A DNA stretch of 64,000 bases from Actinomycetospora sp. NBRC 106378. Lineage in GTDB: Bacteria > Actinomycetota > Actinomycetes > Mycobacteriales > Pseudonocardiaceae. A program made the translations under genes and the position numbers. Shown here piece after piece: positions 16,414-23,615 of this stretch; within the stretch, counting starts at the first letter, position 1; each line of letters opens with the position of its first letter. The stretch covers positions 124,001 to 188,000 of the forward strand of contig NZ_BSTT01000009.1 in assembly GCF_030269685.1 (NCBI RefSeq). Reading direction: 5' to 3'. Below the pieces are notes generated by a model. It made no database searches. It saw nothing but the letters and a program-made list of their open reading frames with translations, and was not told where the DNA came from.

Positions 16414-17523
16414 TTGTCCGCTCCCGCCGAATCCCGTTCCGGGCTCGACGTCCGTTCCGAGGTGGCAGTCCGCGGCGTCGCGGTCGATCTCGGCTCCACC
16501 ATCCCGCTGCGCCGCCCCGGCGGCGCCGGTCCCTCCGACGACGGGCACCTGCTCGTCGACGGCCTGAAGACCACCCTGCCGATCAACCCGTCGAGCCCCT
16601 TCCGGCTCCGGGACGGCCGGATCGTGCGCACCGGTCCCGACGGCGGGATCACCGACCTCGGCGTGGCCGTCGACACCGTCGCCCGGCCCGCCTTCTACGA
16701 CCTCACCACCGCCGACGGCGTCCGCTACGAGCAGATCGCGCGGCTGCACGGGAACGACGTGCTCGCGACGACGGTCGTGCAGACCTGCGTGCGCTACGAC
16801 GAAGCCGACCGCTGCCGCTTCTGCGCGATCGAGCAGTCGCTGCGCACCGGCGCGACCACCGCGGTGAAGACGCCCGCCCAGCTCGCCGAGGTCGCCGAGG
16901 CCGCGGTGCGGCTCGACGGCGTCCGGCAGATGGTCATGACGACGGGGACGAGCAACGGCCGCGACCGCGGCGCCCGCCACCTCGCGCGGTGCACCGCGGC
17001 GATCCGCGCCGCGGTGCCGGCCCTGCCGATCCAGGTGCAGTGCGAGCCCCCGGCGCCGGACGACCTCGACGCGCTGCGGGCACTCAAGGACGCCGGGGCC
17101 GACGCGATCGGCATCCACGTCGAGTCCCTCGACGACGCCGTCCGCCGCCGCTGGATGCCGGGCAAGGCCACGGTCCCGCTCGAGCAGTACTGGACGGCGT
17201 GGCACGAGAGCGTCCGCCTCTTCGGCCGCAACGCCGTGTCCACCTACCTCATCGTCGGTCTCGGCGAGGACCCCGACGAGCTGGTCGCGGGCGCCGAGCA
17301 GCTGATTGCTGCGGGCGTCTACCCCTTCGTCGTCCCCTACCGCCCGATCCCCGGGACGCTCGCGTTCGCCGACGGCGACCCCGCACCCGACCCGGCCCTC
17401 CTCGCCGACGTCACCGCCCGGGTGGCCGCCGCCCTGCGCGCGGCCGGCATGCGGGGCGCCGACCAGGCCGCCGGCTGCGCGGCCTGCGGGGCCTGCTCCG
17501 CCCTCTCCGCGGCGGGGGGCTGA
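16414..17523 (+). CDS. MSMEG_0568-type radical SAM protein
   Basis: A 369-aa radical SAM enzyme of the Nit1C/MSMEG_0568 family. The TTG at 16414 is taken as start because GGAGG lies 8 nt upstream and no ATG or GTG fits. The cluster-binding Cys are C125, C134 and C137, spaced C-x8-C-x2-C instead of the usual C-x3-C-x2-C, followed by AIEQSL. Later barrel segments include MVMTTGTSNG, QVQCEPP, DAIGIHVESLDD and STYLIVGLGED. A second Cys group, C355-x2-C358-x2-C361, sits at the very C-terminus and may bind another iron-sulfur cluster. The reaction is not known; it probably builds the small molecule of this cluster. Confidence 0.92.
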   Translation: MSAPAESRSGLDVRSEVAVRGVAVDLGSTIPLRRPGGAGPSDDGHLLVDGLKTTLPINPSSPFRLRDGRIVRTGPDGGITDLGVAVDTVARPAFYDLTTADGVRYEQIARLHGNDVLATTVVQTCVRYDEADRCRFCAIEQSLRTGATTAVKTPAQLAEVAEAAVRLDGVRQMVMTTGTSNGRDRGARHLARCTAAIRAAVPALPIQVQCEPPAPDDLDALRALKDAGADAIGIHVESLDDAVRRRWMPGKATVPLEQYWTAWHESVRLFGRNAVSTYLIVGLGEDPDELVAGAEQLIAAGVYPFVVPYRPIPGTLAFADGDPAPDPALLADVTARVAAALRAAGMRGADQAAGCAACGACSALSAAGG

Positions 17524-17527
17524 TCCG

Positions 17528-19018
17528 ATGGCGCCGCCGCTCGACGATGTGGCTGTCCTGCCGTCCGGTGAGGGCAACGACGCTTTCCTGTCACGGGGGA
17601 GGGGACTCTCCGCCGCCGAGGAGATCCTCGGCGGTCTGGTGCGCCGCCCCCGGGACGTCACGATCTCCGAGGCGCCCGCCGCGGACGCGTCGCACCCCGA
17701 CGTCGTCGCCCACCGCGCCCTGCGCCGCGCGGTGTTCGTCGACGAGCAGCGGGTCTTCGCCCACGACGACCTCGACGACACCGACACCGACCCCCGGGCG
17801 ATCGTGCTCGTCGCCCGCGACGCCGACGGCAGCGTCCTCGGCGGCGTGCGCCTCGGACCCGCCCGGCCGGGCGAGCCCGACCTGGGCTGGTGGACCGGCA
17901 GTCGGCTCGCGGTCGACGTCGACGGCCGGCGCCGGGCCGGGGTGCGGGTGGGCGCGACGCTCGTCCGCGCCGCGGTGGCCCGCGCCGAGACGGCGGGCGT
18001 GCTCCGCTTCGAGGCCGACGTCCAGACCCCGAACCGGCGGCTGTTCGAACGGCTGGGCTGGGAGACCGTCGCCCCGTCGCGCACCGTCGGCGGCGTCGAC
18101 CACGTGCGGATGCGGCGCCCGATGGACCGGATCCAGCGGCTCGTCGCCGCCACGAAGGCCCCGCTCGCCGGACTCGTGGCGGGCCTGGCCCCGGCCGGGT
18201 TCGTCGGCGACGACGGCGCCCCGGTGCCCGGCACGGACATGGTCGCGGCCTGCGACGCGATCCTGCCCGCGATGGTGGAGCGCGACCCGGAATGGGCCGG
18301 CTGGTGCTCCGTCCTGGTCAACCTCAACGACCTCGCCGCGATGGGCGCCCGCCCCGTGGGCCTGCTCGACGCGGTCGGCGGCACCGACGCCAGGTCCGTC
18401 GGGCGCGTGCTGCGCGGGATGCGCGCCGCGGCCGAGGCCTACGGTGTGCCGGTCCTCGGCGGGCACACCACGGTCGACGTCCCCGCCTCCCTCGCGGTCA
18501 CCGCGCTCGGCACCACGTCCCGCCCCGTCCCCGCGGGGGGCGGTCGGGTCGGGCACGAGGTGCGCCTCACCGTGGATCTGGACGGCGGGTGGCGGCCCGG
18601 CTACACCGGTCGCCAGTTCGACACCACCTCGCGGCGCCGCCCCGAGGAGCTGCGCGCGATGGTCGGGGCGATCGGACCGGACGCCGCGTACCGGCCGGCG
18701 GCCGCCAAGGACGTCAGCATGGCGGGCCTCGTCGGGACCCTCGGGATGCTCGCGGAGGCCAGCGGCACCGGCGCGGTCCTCGACGTGGCCGCGGTACCGC
18801 GACCCGACGGGGTGGGCGTCGCGGACTGGTTCACCTGCTTCCCCGGCTTCGCGCTGCTGACCACCGACGAGCCGGGAGCCCCGCTCCCGGCCGCGGGACC
18901 CGCCGTCGGACAGGCGTGCGGGGAACTCGTCGAGGGCGCGGGCGTGACGCTGCGCTGGCCCGACGGGGCGACCACAACCGCGGTCACGGACACCGTGACC
19001 GGACTCGGGAGGGCCTGA
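17528..19018 (+). CDS. Fused GNAT acetyltransferase - AIR synthase-like protein (MSMEG_0567/Sll0787 type)
   Basis: A 496-aa two-domain protein. The N-terminal GNAT domain (about 45-205) has FEADVQTPNRRLFERLGW, the acetyl-CoA-fold end typical of the MSMEG_0567 N-acetyltransferase. The C-terminal half (about 210-490) is AIR-synthase related (PurM-like ATP-binding fold), with VLVNLNDLAAMGARPVG, VLGGHTTVDVPASLAVTALG and KDVSMAGLVGTLGML. In some other genomes these are two proteins; here they are fused. The first 20 or so residues come from a family A repeat copy, so a GTG near 17640 could be the true start. It starts 5 bp after the radical SAM stop and overlaps the nitrilase by one base. Confidence 0.9.
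   Translation: MAPPLDDVAVLPSGEGNDAFLSRGRGLSAAEEILGGLVRRPRDVTISEAPAADASHPDVVAHRALRRAVFVDEQRVFAHDDLDDTDTDPRAIVLVARDADGSVLGGVRLGPARPGEPDLGWWTGSRLAVDVDGRRRAGVRVGATLVRAAVARAETAGVLRFEADVQTPNRRLFERLGWETVAPSRTVGGVDHVRMRRPMDRIQRLVAATKAPLAGLVAGLAPAGFVGDDGAPVPGTDMVAACDAILPAMVERDPEWAGWCSVLVNLNDLAAMGARPVGLLDAVGGTDARSVGRVLRGMRAAAEAYGVPVLGGHTTVDVPASLAVTALGTTSRPVPAGGGRVGHEVRLTVDLDGGWRPGYTGRQFDTTSRRRPEELRAMVGAIGPDAAYRPAAAKDVSMAGLVGTLGMLAEASGTGAVLDVAAVPRPDGVGVADWFTCFPGFALLTTDEPGAPLPAAGPAVGQACGELVEGAGVTLRWPDGATTTAVTDTVTGLGRA
17549..17594 (+). repeat. Family A repeat copy at the start of the GNAT-AIR gene
   Basis: The right part, CAACGACGCTTTCCTG plus TCAC, matches the right arm of the palindrome at 53050-53114 with one difference. 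The left arm is degenerate. The copy lies within the first codons of the annotated reading frame. Confidence 0.7.
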
Positions 19019-19860
19019 TGACGCTCACCTTCGCCGCTGCCGCCGAGGGCTTCGTGCGGGACCTGGACGAGGACTTCCGGCGGATCGAGGGCCTCATCGG
19101 GCAGGCCCGCGCCGCCGGCGCCGACCTGCTCGCGCTGCCGGAGGCCGCCCTCGGGGGTTACCTGTCCTCGCTGCACGACGACCCGGACGACGTGCCGCCG
19201 CAGCTCGACCCCGACGGGCCCGAGATCGCGCGGCTGGTGGCCCTCGCGGGCGACCTCGTGGTCACCGCCGGGTACTGCGAGCGCGGCGACGCCGCCTCCG
19301 GCGGGCGGCCGTACAACAGCGCGGTCGCGGTGCACGGCGACGGCGTGCTCGGCCGGCACCGCAAGGTCCACCAGCCGCTGAACGAGAACAACTCCTACGC
19401 GGCCGGCGACCGGTTCGCCGCCTTCGACTCCCCGGTCGGGCGGCTCGGGATGATGATCTGTTACGACAAGGCGTTCCCCGAGGCCGCGCGGGCCCTCGCC
19501 GTCGACGGCGCGCGGATCGTGGTGTGCATGTCGGCCTGGCCCGCCTCGCGGACCAACCGGGCTCCGGTGCTCGCCGACGACCGCTGGACCCGTCGGTTCG
19601 ACCTGTTCGACCGGGCCCGGGCGCTGGAGAACCAGATCGTCTGGGTGTCGGCCAACCAGGCCGGGACGTTCGGCTCGATGCAGCTCGTGGCGAGCGCGAA
19701 GGTCGTCGACCCGGGCGGGGAGGTCCTCGACACCACCGGCACCCGCGCCGGACTCGCCGTCGCCTCGATCGACGTCGACGACGCGGTGGACAACGCCCGC
19801 CGCTTCATGGGCCACCTGCGCGACCGCCGGGAGGCCAGCTACACGTCGGTCCCGGCCTAG
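19018..19860 (+). CDS. Nitrilase, Nit1/Sll0784 family (catalytic triad intact)
   Basis: A 280-aa carbon-nitrogen hydrolase. The catalytic triad is complete: E42 in ALPEAALGGY, K116 in RHRKVHQP and C148 in MMICYDKAFPE. The family hydrolyses nitriles or amides through a Cys thioimidate. The Nit1C relative is essential for the cyanide-assimilation phenotype reported in Pseudomonas, and the Synechocystis relative is a nitrilase with aliphatic and aromatic dinitrile activity. The true substrate here is unknown. The ATG overlaps the previous stop by one base, and the gene is followed 11 bp later by a paralogue lacking the triad. Confidence 0.92.
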   Translation: MTLTFAAAAEGFVRDLDEDFRRIEGLIGQARAAGADLLALPEAALGGYLSSLHDDPDDVPPQLDPDGPEIARLVALAGDLVVTAGYCERGDAASGGRPYNSAVAVHGDGVLGRHRKVHQPLNENNSYAAGDRFAAFDSPVGRLGMMICYDKAFPEAARALAVDGARIVVCMSAWPASRTNRAPVLADDRWTRRFDLFDRARALENQIVWVSANQAGTFGSMQLVASAKVVDPGGEVLDTTGTRAGLAVASIDVDDAVDNARRFMGHLRDRREASYTSVPA

Positions 19861-19871
19861 GCCCGGGCCCC

Positions 19872-20699
19872 GTGCTCCGGATCGCCGCCGCAGCGGCCCA
19901 CTTCACCCGCGACCTCGAGTTCGACCTCGAACGGATCGGCGTCATCGTCGCGCACGCGCGCGACGCCGGGGTCCGGCTGCTGGCCCTGCCCGACGGGGCG
20001 CTCGGCGGGTACGTGACCGACCTGCGCCCGGACGACCTCGAGGCGGTGGACCTGCCGCCCGCGCTCGAGCCCAACGGCGACGCGGTGCGCTCGGTCATCG
20101 ACCTCGCCGAGGACATGGTCGTGTGCCTCGGGTACTGCGAGCGGGGGCCCGGTGGCGAGCTCTACAACGCCGCGGTCGCGCTCTGCGGGGACGGGATCCT
20201 CGGTCGGCACCGCAAGGTGCACCAGCCGGCGGGCGTGGCCAAGCTGTTCACGCCGGGCTGCGGGTTCTCGGCCTTCGACAGCCCGGTCGGGCGCCTCGGG
20301 ATGCTCATCGACCACGACAAGACGTTCCCGGAGTCGGCCCGGGCGCTGGCGCTCGACGGCGCGACCACGATCGCCTGCCTCTCCGCGTGGCCGACCTCCC
20401 TGACCAACCGCGCGCCGCGCATGGCCCAGGACCGGCAGGCCCGGCTGTTCGACCTCTACGACCAGTCGCGGGCCGCCGAGAACCAGGTGCTGTGGCTGTC
20501 GGCGAACCAGAGCGGGCGGTCGGGCGCGCTGCACTTCCTGGGGCGGGCGAAGGTCGTCGGGCCCGGTGGGGAGATCCTCGCGCGGACCTGGTCCAAGGGC
20601 GGCCTCGCCGTCGCCGAGGTCGACCCCGCCGCGATGGTCGACGCCGCGCGGGCCGTCCTGCACCACCTCGACGAACGACGGCCCTCGGCGTACTCGTGA
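19872..20699 (+). CDS. Nitrilase-fold paralogue lacking catalytic Cys and Glu
   Basis: A 275-aa protein that aligns with the preceding nitrilase along its whole length, with shared GRHRKVHQP, FDSPVGRLGM and PESARALALDGA. The catalytic Glu is replaced by D41 (LALPDGALGGY), the catalytic Cys by D147 (MLIDHDKTFPE), and only the triad Lys (K115) remains. It is intact and at the same codon bias, so it is not a decaying pseudogene. The most likely roles are a regulatory or structural partner of the active nitrilase, or a protein that binds the substrate without cutting it. The GTG start at 19872 is inferred from the alignment. It overlaps the glycosyltransferase by 4 nt. Confidence 0.88.
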   Translation: MLRIAAAAAHFTRDLEFDLERIGVIVAHARDAGVRLLALPDGALGGYVTDLRPDDLEAVDLPPALEPNGDAVRSVIDLAEDMVVCLGYCERGPGGELYNAAVALCGDGILGRHRKVHQPAGVAKLFTPGCGFSAFDSPVGRLGMLIDHDKTFPESARALALDGATTIACLSAWPTSLTNRAPRMAQDRQARLFDLYDQSRAAENQVLWLSANQSGRSGALHFLGRAKVVGPGGEILARTWSKGGLAVAEVDPAAMVDAARAVLHHLDERRPSAYS

Positions 20700-21781
20700 G
20701 GATCCGGCTCTCCACCTACTCCACCAAGCCCCGCGGTGGGGTCGTCCACACGCTCGCCCTGGCCGAGGCGCTGGGCCGGGCCGGGCACGACGTCGAGGTG
20801 TGGGCGCTCGCGCGCGGCGGCGACACCTCCTTCTTCCGGGACGTCGCCGTCCCGATCCGGCTCGTCGGGGTGCCCGATCTCGACGGCGAGTCGGTCGGCG
20901 ACCGCATCCTGCGCTCGATCTCCCTCCTGACCGCAGCGCTCTCGGAGGCGGGTCCGGTCGACGTCCGGCACGCCCAGGACTGCCTCACCGCCAACGCCGA
21001 GGGCGCGGCGCACGGGTACGCGGGTCTGGTCCGCACCGTGCACCACCTGGACCAGTTCACGACGCCGTCGCTCGCCGCCTGCCACGAACGCGCCCTGGTG
21101 CGGCCCGCGCAGCTGCTCTGCGTCTCCGAGTCGGTCGCCGCCGAGGTGGCGGCGGGCTGGGACCGGACCGCACCCGTCGTCGGGAACGGGGTGGACGCGG
21201 CCCGGTTCGCCGCGGCCGAGGCGGCCGGCGCGGGCGAGCCGTGGCGGGCCCGGTTCGGGCGCTACGTGCTGTCGGTCGGCGGCATCGAGCCGCGCAAGGG
21301 GACCGTGGACCTGGTCCGGGCGATGGCGGACGTCGACGCGCCCCTGGTGATCGCCGGCGGCGACACCCTCTTCGACTACCGCGGCTACCGCGACGAGGTG
21401 TTCGCCCTCGCGGCGTCGCTGGGCGTGGAGCCGGTGGTCCTCGGGCCCGTTCCCGACGACGAGCTCCCCGGGCTCGTGGCCGGCGCGTCCGCCTTCGCGT
21501 TCCCCTCGACCAAGGAGGGCTTCGGGCTCGCCGCCATGGAGGCGCTGGCCGCCGGGGTGCCCGTCGTCGCGCGGGACCTGCCGGTGCTGCGGGAGGTGTT
21601 CGCGGGCGCGGTGCGGTTCGCGGCGGACGCTCCCGGGTTCGCCGCCGAGCTCCGGGGTGTGCTCGCGGGGGACGACCCGGGCGCCCCGGCGCGCACGTCG
21701 ATCGGGCGCGCCCTGGCCGCCTCGCACACCTGGGACGCCGTCGCGGCGCGGCACCTGGCGGAGTACGCCGCCGCGCCGTGA
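20696..21781 (+). CDS. MSMEG_0565-type glycosyltransferase (GT4/GT-B fold)
   Basis: A 361-aa GT-B glycosyltransferase. The N-terminus IRLSTYSTKPRGGVVHTLAL is typical of the MSMEG_0565 family; the donor domain has LSVGGIEPRKGTVDL and the E-x7-E-like segment KEGFGLAAMEALAAGVPVV. It probably glycosylates the product of the cluster. Its GTG lies in a GTGA overlap with the nitrilase-like gene, making it the last cistron. Its TGA is the first part of a family A repeat copy shared with the converging monooxygenase gene. Confidence 0.9.
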   Translation: MRIRLSTYSTKPRGGVVHTLALAEALGRAGHDVEVWALARGGDTSFFRDVAVPIRLVGVPDLDGESVGDRILRSISLLTAALSEAGPVDVRHAQDCLTANAEGAAHGYAGLVRTVHHLDQFTTPSLAACHERALVRPAQLLCVSESVAAEVAAGWDRTAPVVGNGVDAARFAAAEAAGAGEPWRARFGRYVLSVGGIEPRKGTVDLVRAMADVDAPLVIAGGDTLFDYRGYRDEVFALAASLGVEPVVLGPVPDDELPGLVAGASAFAFPSTKEGFGLAAMEALAAGVPVVARDLPVLREVFAGAVRFAADAPGFAAELRGVLAGDDPGAPARTSIGRALAASHTWDAVAARHLAEYAAAP

Positions 21782-21818
21782 CAGGACGTCGTTGCTGTCA
21801 TCCAGTGGCAGCTCCGGC
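21778..21818. repeat. Family A repeat copy between convergent genes
   Basis: GTGACAGGACGTCGTTGCTG begins at the glycosyltransferase stop; an inverted GTGGCAG follows after a short loop. The stop codons of both converging genes (21779-21781 and 21798-21800) lie inside the element. It is a partial copy of the palindrome at 53050-53114. Confidence 0.7.
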
Positions 21819-22130
21819 CACATCGTCGGGCGCGGTGCCCGCGTGGACCTGCTCGTAGACGGCGGGGGTCGAGGCGACCTCGGCCCACTCCGGCCCGCTG
21901 ACGAGGGTCCGGAACTCCTCGTCGTGTGCCGCGGCGACGGCGGCAGGCGAGGCCCAGCGCGCCACGTTCACGAAACGGAACCGCGCGTCGGGCGCGAGTG
22001 AGCGGTACAGGCGGTGGCCCTCGTACCCGGCCCGGGTGCGCATGTGGGCGTTGACGTCCTGCCAGCGGGCGAAGAAGTCGTCCTCGCGACCGGCGGGGAC
22101 CTCGAAGCAGTTGACGAACGTGACGGACAT
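21798..22130 (-). CDS. Antibiotic biosynthesis monooxygenase (ABM) domain protein
   Basis: A 110-aa dimeric ferredoxin-like fold protein. It starts with VTFVNCFEVPAGREDDFF, followed by GYEGHRLYRSL and FVNVARWASPAAVAAA, the usual ABM pattern found in quinol monooxygenases, heme-degrading proteins and stress proteins. The activity cannot be assigned. It is divergent from a TetR gene and shares a control region holding tandem operators, so that TetR protein very likely represses it. Confidence 0.83.
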   Translation of the reverse strand: MSVTFVNCFEVPAGREDDFFARWQDVNAHMRTRAGYEGHRLYRSLAPDARFRFVNVARWASPAAVAAAHDEEFRTLVSGPEWAEVASTPAVYEQVHAGTAPDDVAGAATG

Positions 22131-22148
22131 GACGGGCTCCTTCTCTGA

Positions 22149-22184
22149 GTGCACTGCTGTGCAGTGAGTGCACTGTCGTACACT
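22149..22184. promoter_or_regulatory. Tandem operator between ABM and TetR genes
   Basis: Two 17-bp units beginning GTGCACTG are spaced 19 bp apart at 22149-22165 and 22168-22184. The first contains the perfect palindrome CACTGC-TGT-GCAGTG. This is the expected form of a TetR-family operator in a divergent promoter. Confidence 0.65.
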
Positions 22185-22213
22185 GAGGCTTCCGTCGTCA
22201 AGAAGGAGCCCCG

Positions 22214-22846
22214 ATGGACACCCGGGAGGCGCAGCGCCGCCGGACGCGCCGCGCGATCGTCGACGCCACTGCGGGTCTGCTCGCCGCCGATCCCGCGCGC
22301 ACGCCGGCGGTCGCCGAGATCGCGGCGGTCGCCGAGGTCTCGCGGCGGACGGTCTACCTGCACTTCCCGACCCTCGACCAGCTCCTGCTCGACGCCGTGC
22401 TCGGCAGCCTGTCCGGCGACGTCGACGCCGCGCTCGAGGCCGCACCGGCCGACGACGTCCGGGCCCGGGTGATCGCACTCGTCGACGCCGTCGTGGCCAC
22501 GATGGGCACCTCGCTGGGGCTGGGTCGCCGCCTGGTCGCGCTGACGGCCGGGTGGAGCCCGCAGGAGGACGGGGCGCCACGGCGCGGCTACCGGCGCGTC
22601 GGGTGGATCGAGGCGGCCCTCGCACCGCTGCGCGAGGTCCTCGGCGCCGACGCGTTCGAGGACCTCGTCTCGGCGCTCGCCGTCGTCATCGGCTGGGAGG
22701 CCGTGGTGGTGTTGACCGACGTCCGGGGGTTGACCGTCGCGAAGGCCGGCGAGGTGTGCCGCCGGGCCGCGCTCGCGCTCCTCGACGCCGCGACCGACGA
22801 GGTGCGACGCGCCCCGTGGGTACACCCCTGCCGTGACCACCCCTGA
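22214..22846 (+). CDS. TetR family transcriptional regulator
   Basis: A 210-aa regulator. The N-terminal helix-turn-helix spans about residues 10-55 and ends in the typical VSRRTVYLHFPTLDQLLLDAV; the C-terminal ligand domain is not recognisable. AAGGAG sits 7 nt before the ATG. It should control the divergent ABM gene through the repeats at 22149-22184 and possibly itself with the DsbA-like gene, which it overlaps by 14 nt. Confidence 0.9.
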   Translation: MDTREAQRRRTRRAIVDATAGLLAADPARTPAVAEIAAVAEVSRRTVYLHFPTLDQLLLDAVLGSLSGDVDAALEAAPADDVRARVIALVDAVVATMGTSLGLGRRLVALTAGWSPQEDGAPRRGYRRVGWIEAALAPLREVLGADAFEDLVSALAVVIGWEAVVVLTDVRGLTVAKAGEVCRRAALALLDAATDEVRRAPWVHPCRDHP

Positions 22847-23561
22847 CATCCGGTACTGGTTCGACCCCGTCTGCCCCTACTGCTGGCTGACCAGCGGCTG
22901 GGTCCGCACCGTGGCCCGTCGGCGTGACCTGACCGTGCAGTGGCAGTTCATCTCGCTGCGGCTGCTCAACGCCGGAGTCGACTACGACGCGCAGTTCCCG
23001 CCGGAGTACGAGGCCGGGCACACCGCGGGACTGCGGCTGCTGCGGGTGTGCGCGGCGGTGCGCGAGGCCCACGGCGACGAGGCCGTCGGCCGGTTCTACG
23101 AGCACCTCGGCGACGCCGTGTTCGAGCAGGGCGAGGTCCCCGAGCACTCCAGCGAGCGGGAGCGCCGCGGTACCCGGGACTTCGTCGTGCCGGTGCTGGA
23201 GGCCGCCGGCTTCGACCCCGCCCTCGCCGACGCGCTCGACGACGACCGTCACGACGCGACGATCCAGGCCGAGACCGACGAGGCGCTGTCGCTGGTGGGC
23301 AAGGACGTCGGCACCCCGCTCATGCAGATCGCGCCGCCCGACGGGCTCGCCTTCTTCGGGCCGGTGATCAGCCGCCGACCGACCGAGGAGCAGGCCGAGG
23401 AGTTGTGGGACCACGTCGTGGGGCTCGCGAGCTTCCCCGGGTTCGCCGAGCTCAAGCGCAGCCTGCGGGAACGCCCGCAGCTCCCGGCGTTCGGCGTCGC
23501 GGCGGGCGAGACCGGGATCGTCGAGGACTGGCACGGCGGCAGCCGCCGGCAGCACCGGTGA
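22833..23561 (+). CDS. DsbA-family oxidoreductase (Rv2466c-like mycothiol-dependent reductase)
   Basis: A 242-aa thioredoxin-fold protein with the active site DPVCPYCW (C14, C17) and a helical insertion. The length, YWFDPVCP start and the cis-Pro region around GTPLMQI resemble Rv2466c-type proteins, which use mycothiol to reduce oxidised substrates and nitro-prodrugs. The GTG start overlaps the TetR gene by 14 nt, so the two are co-translated, and the TetR ligand may be an electrophile or oxidant that this enzyme handles. Confidence 0.83.
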   Translation: MTTPDIRYWFDPVCPYCWLTSGWVRTVARRRDLTVQWQFISLRLLNAGVDYDAQFPPEYEAGHTAGLRLLRVCAAVREAHGDEAVGRFYEHLGDAVFEQGEVPEHSSERERRGTRDFVVPVLEAAGFDPALADALDDDRHDATIQAETDEALSLVGKDVGTPLMQIAPPDGLAFFGPVISRRPTEEQAEELWDHVVGLASFPGFAELKRSLRERPQLPAFGVAAGETGIVEDWHGGSRRQHR

Positions 23562-23615
23562 CGTGACACGCGATCGGGCGCGACCGGCCGCGCGGACTGC
23601 TTAGGGTGGCGAACG

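Noticed and set aside
19872-20699. Second nitrilase as a pseudogene
   Set aside because: The frame is intact, overlaps the next gene by 4 nt, and the codon bias equals that of its neighbours; loss of two catalytic residues points to a changed role, not decay.
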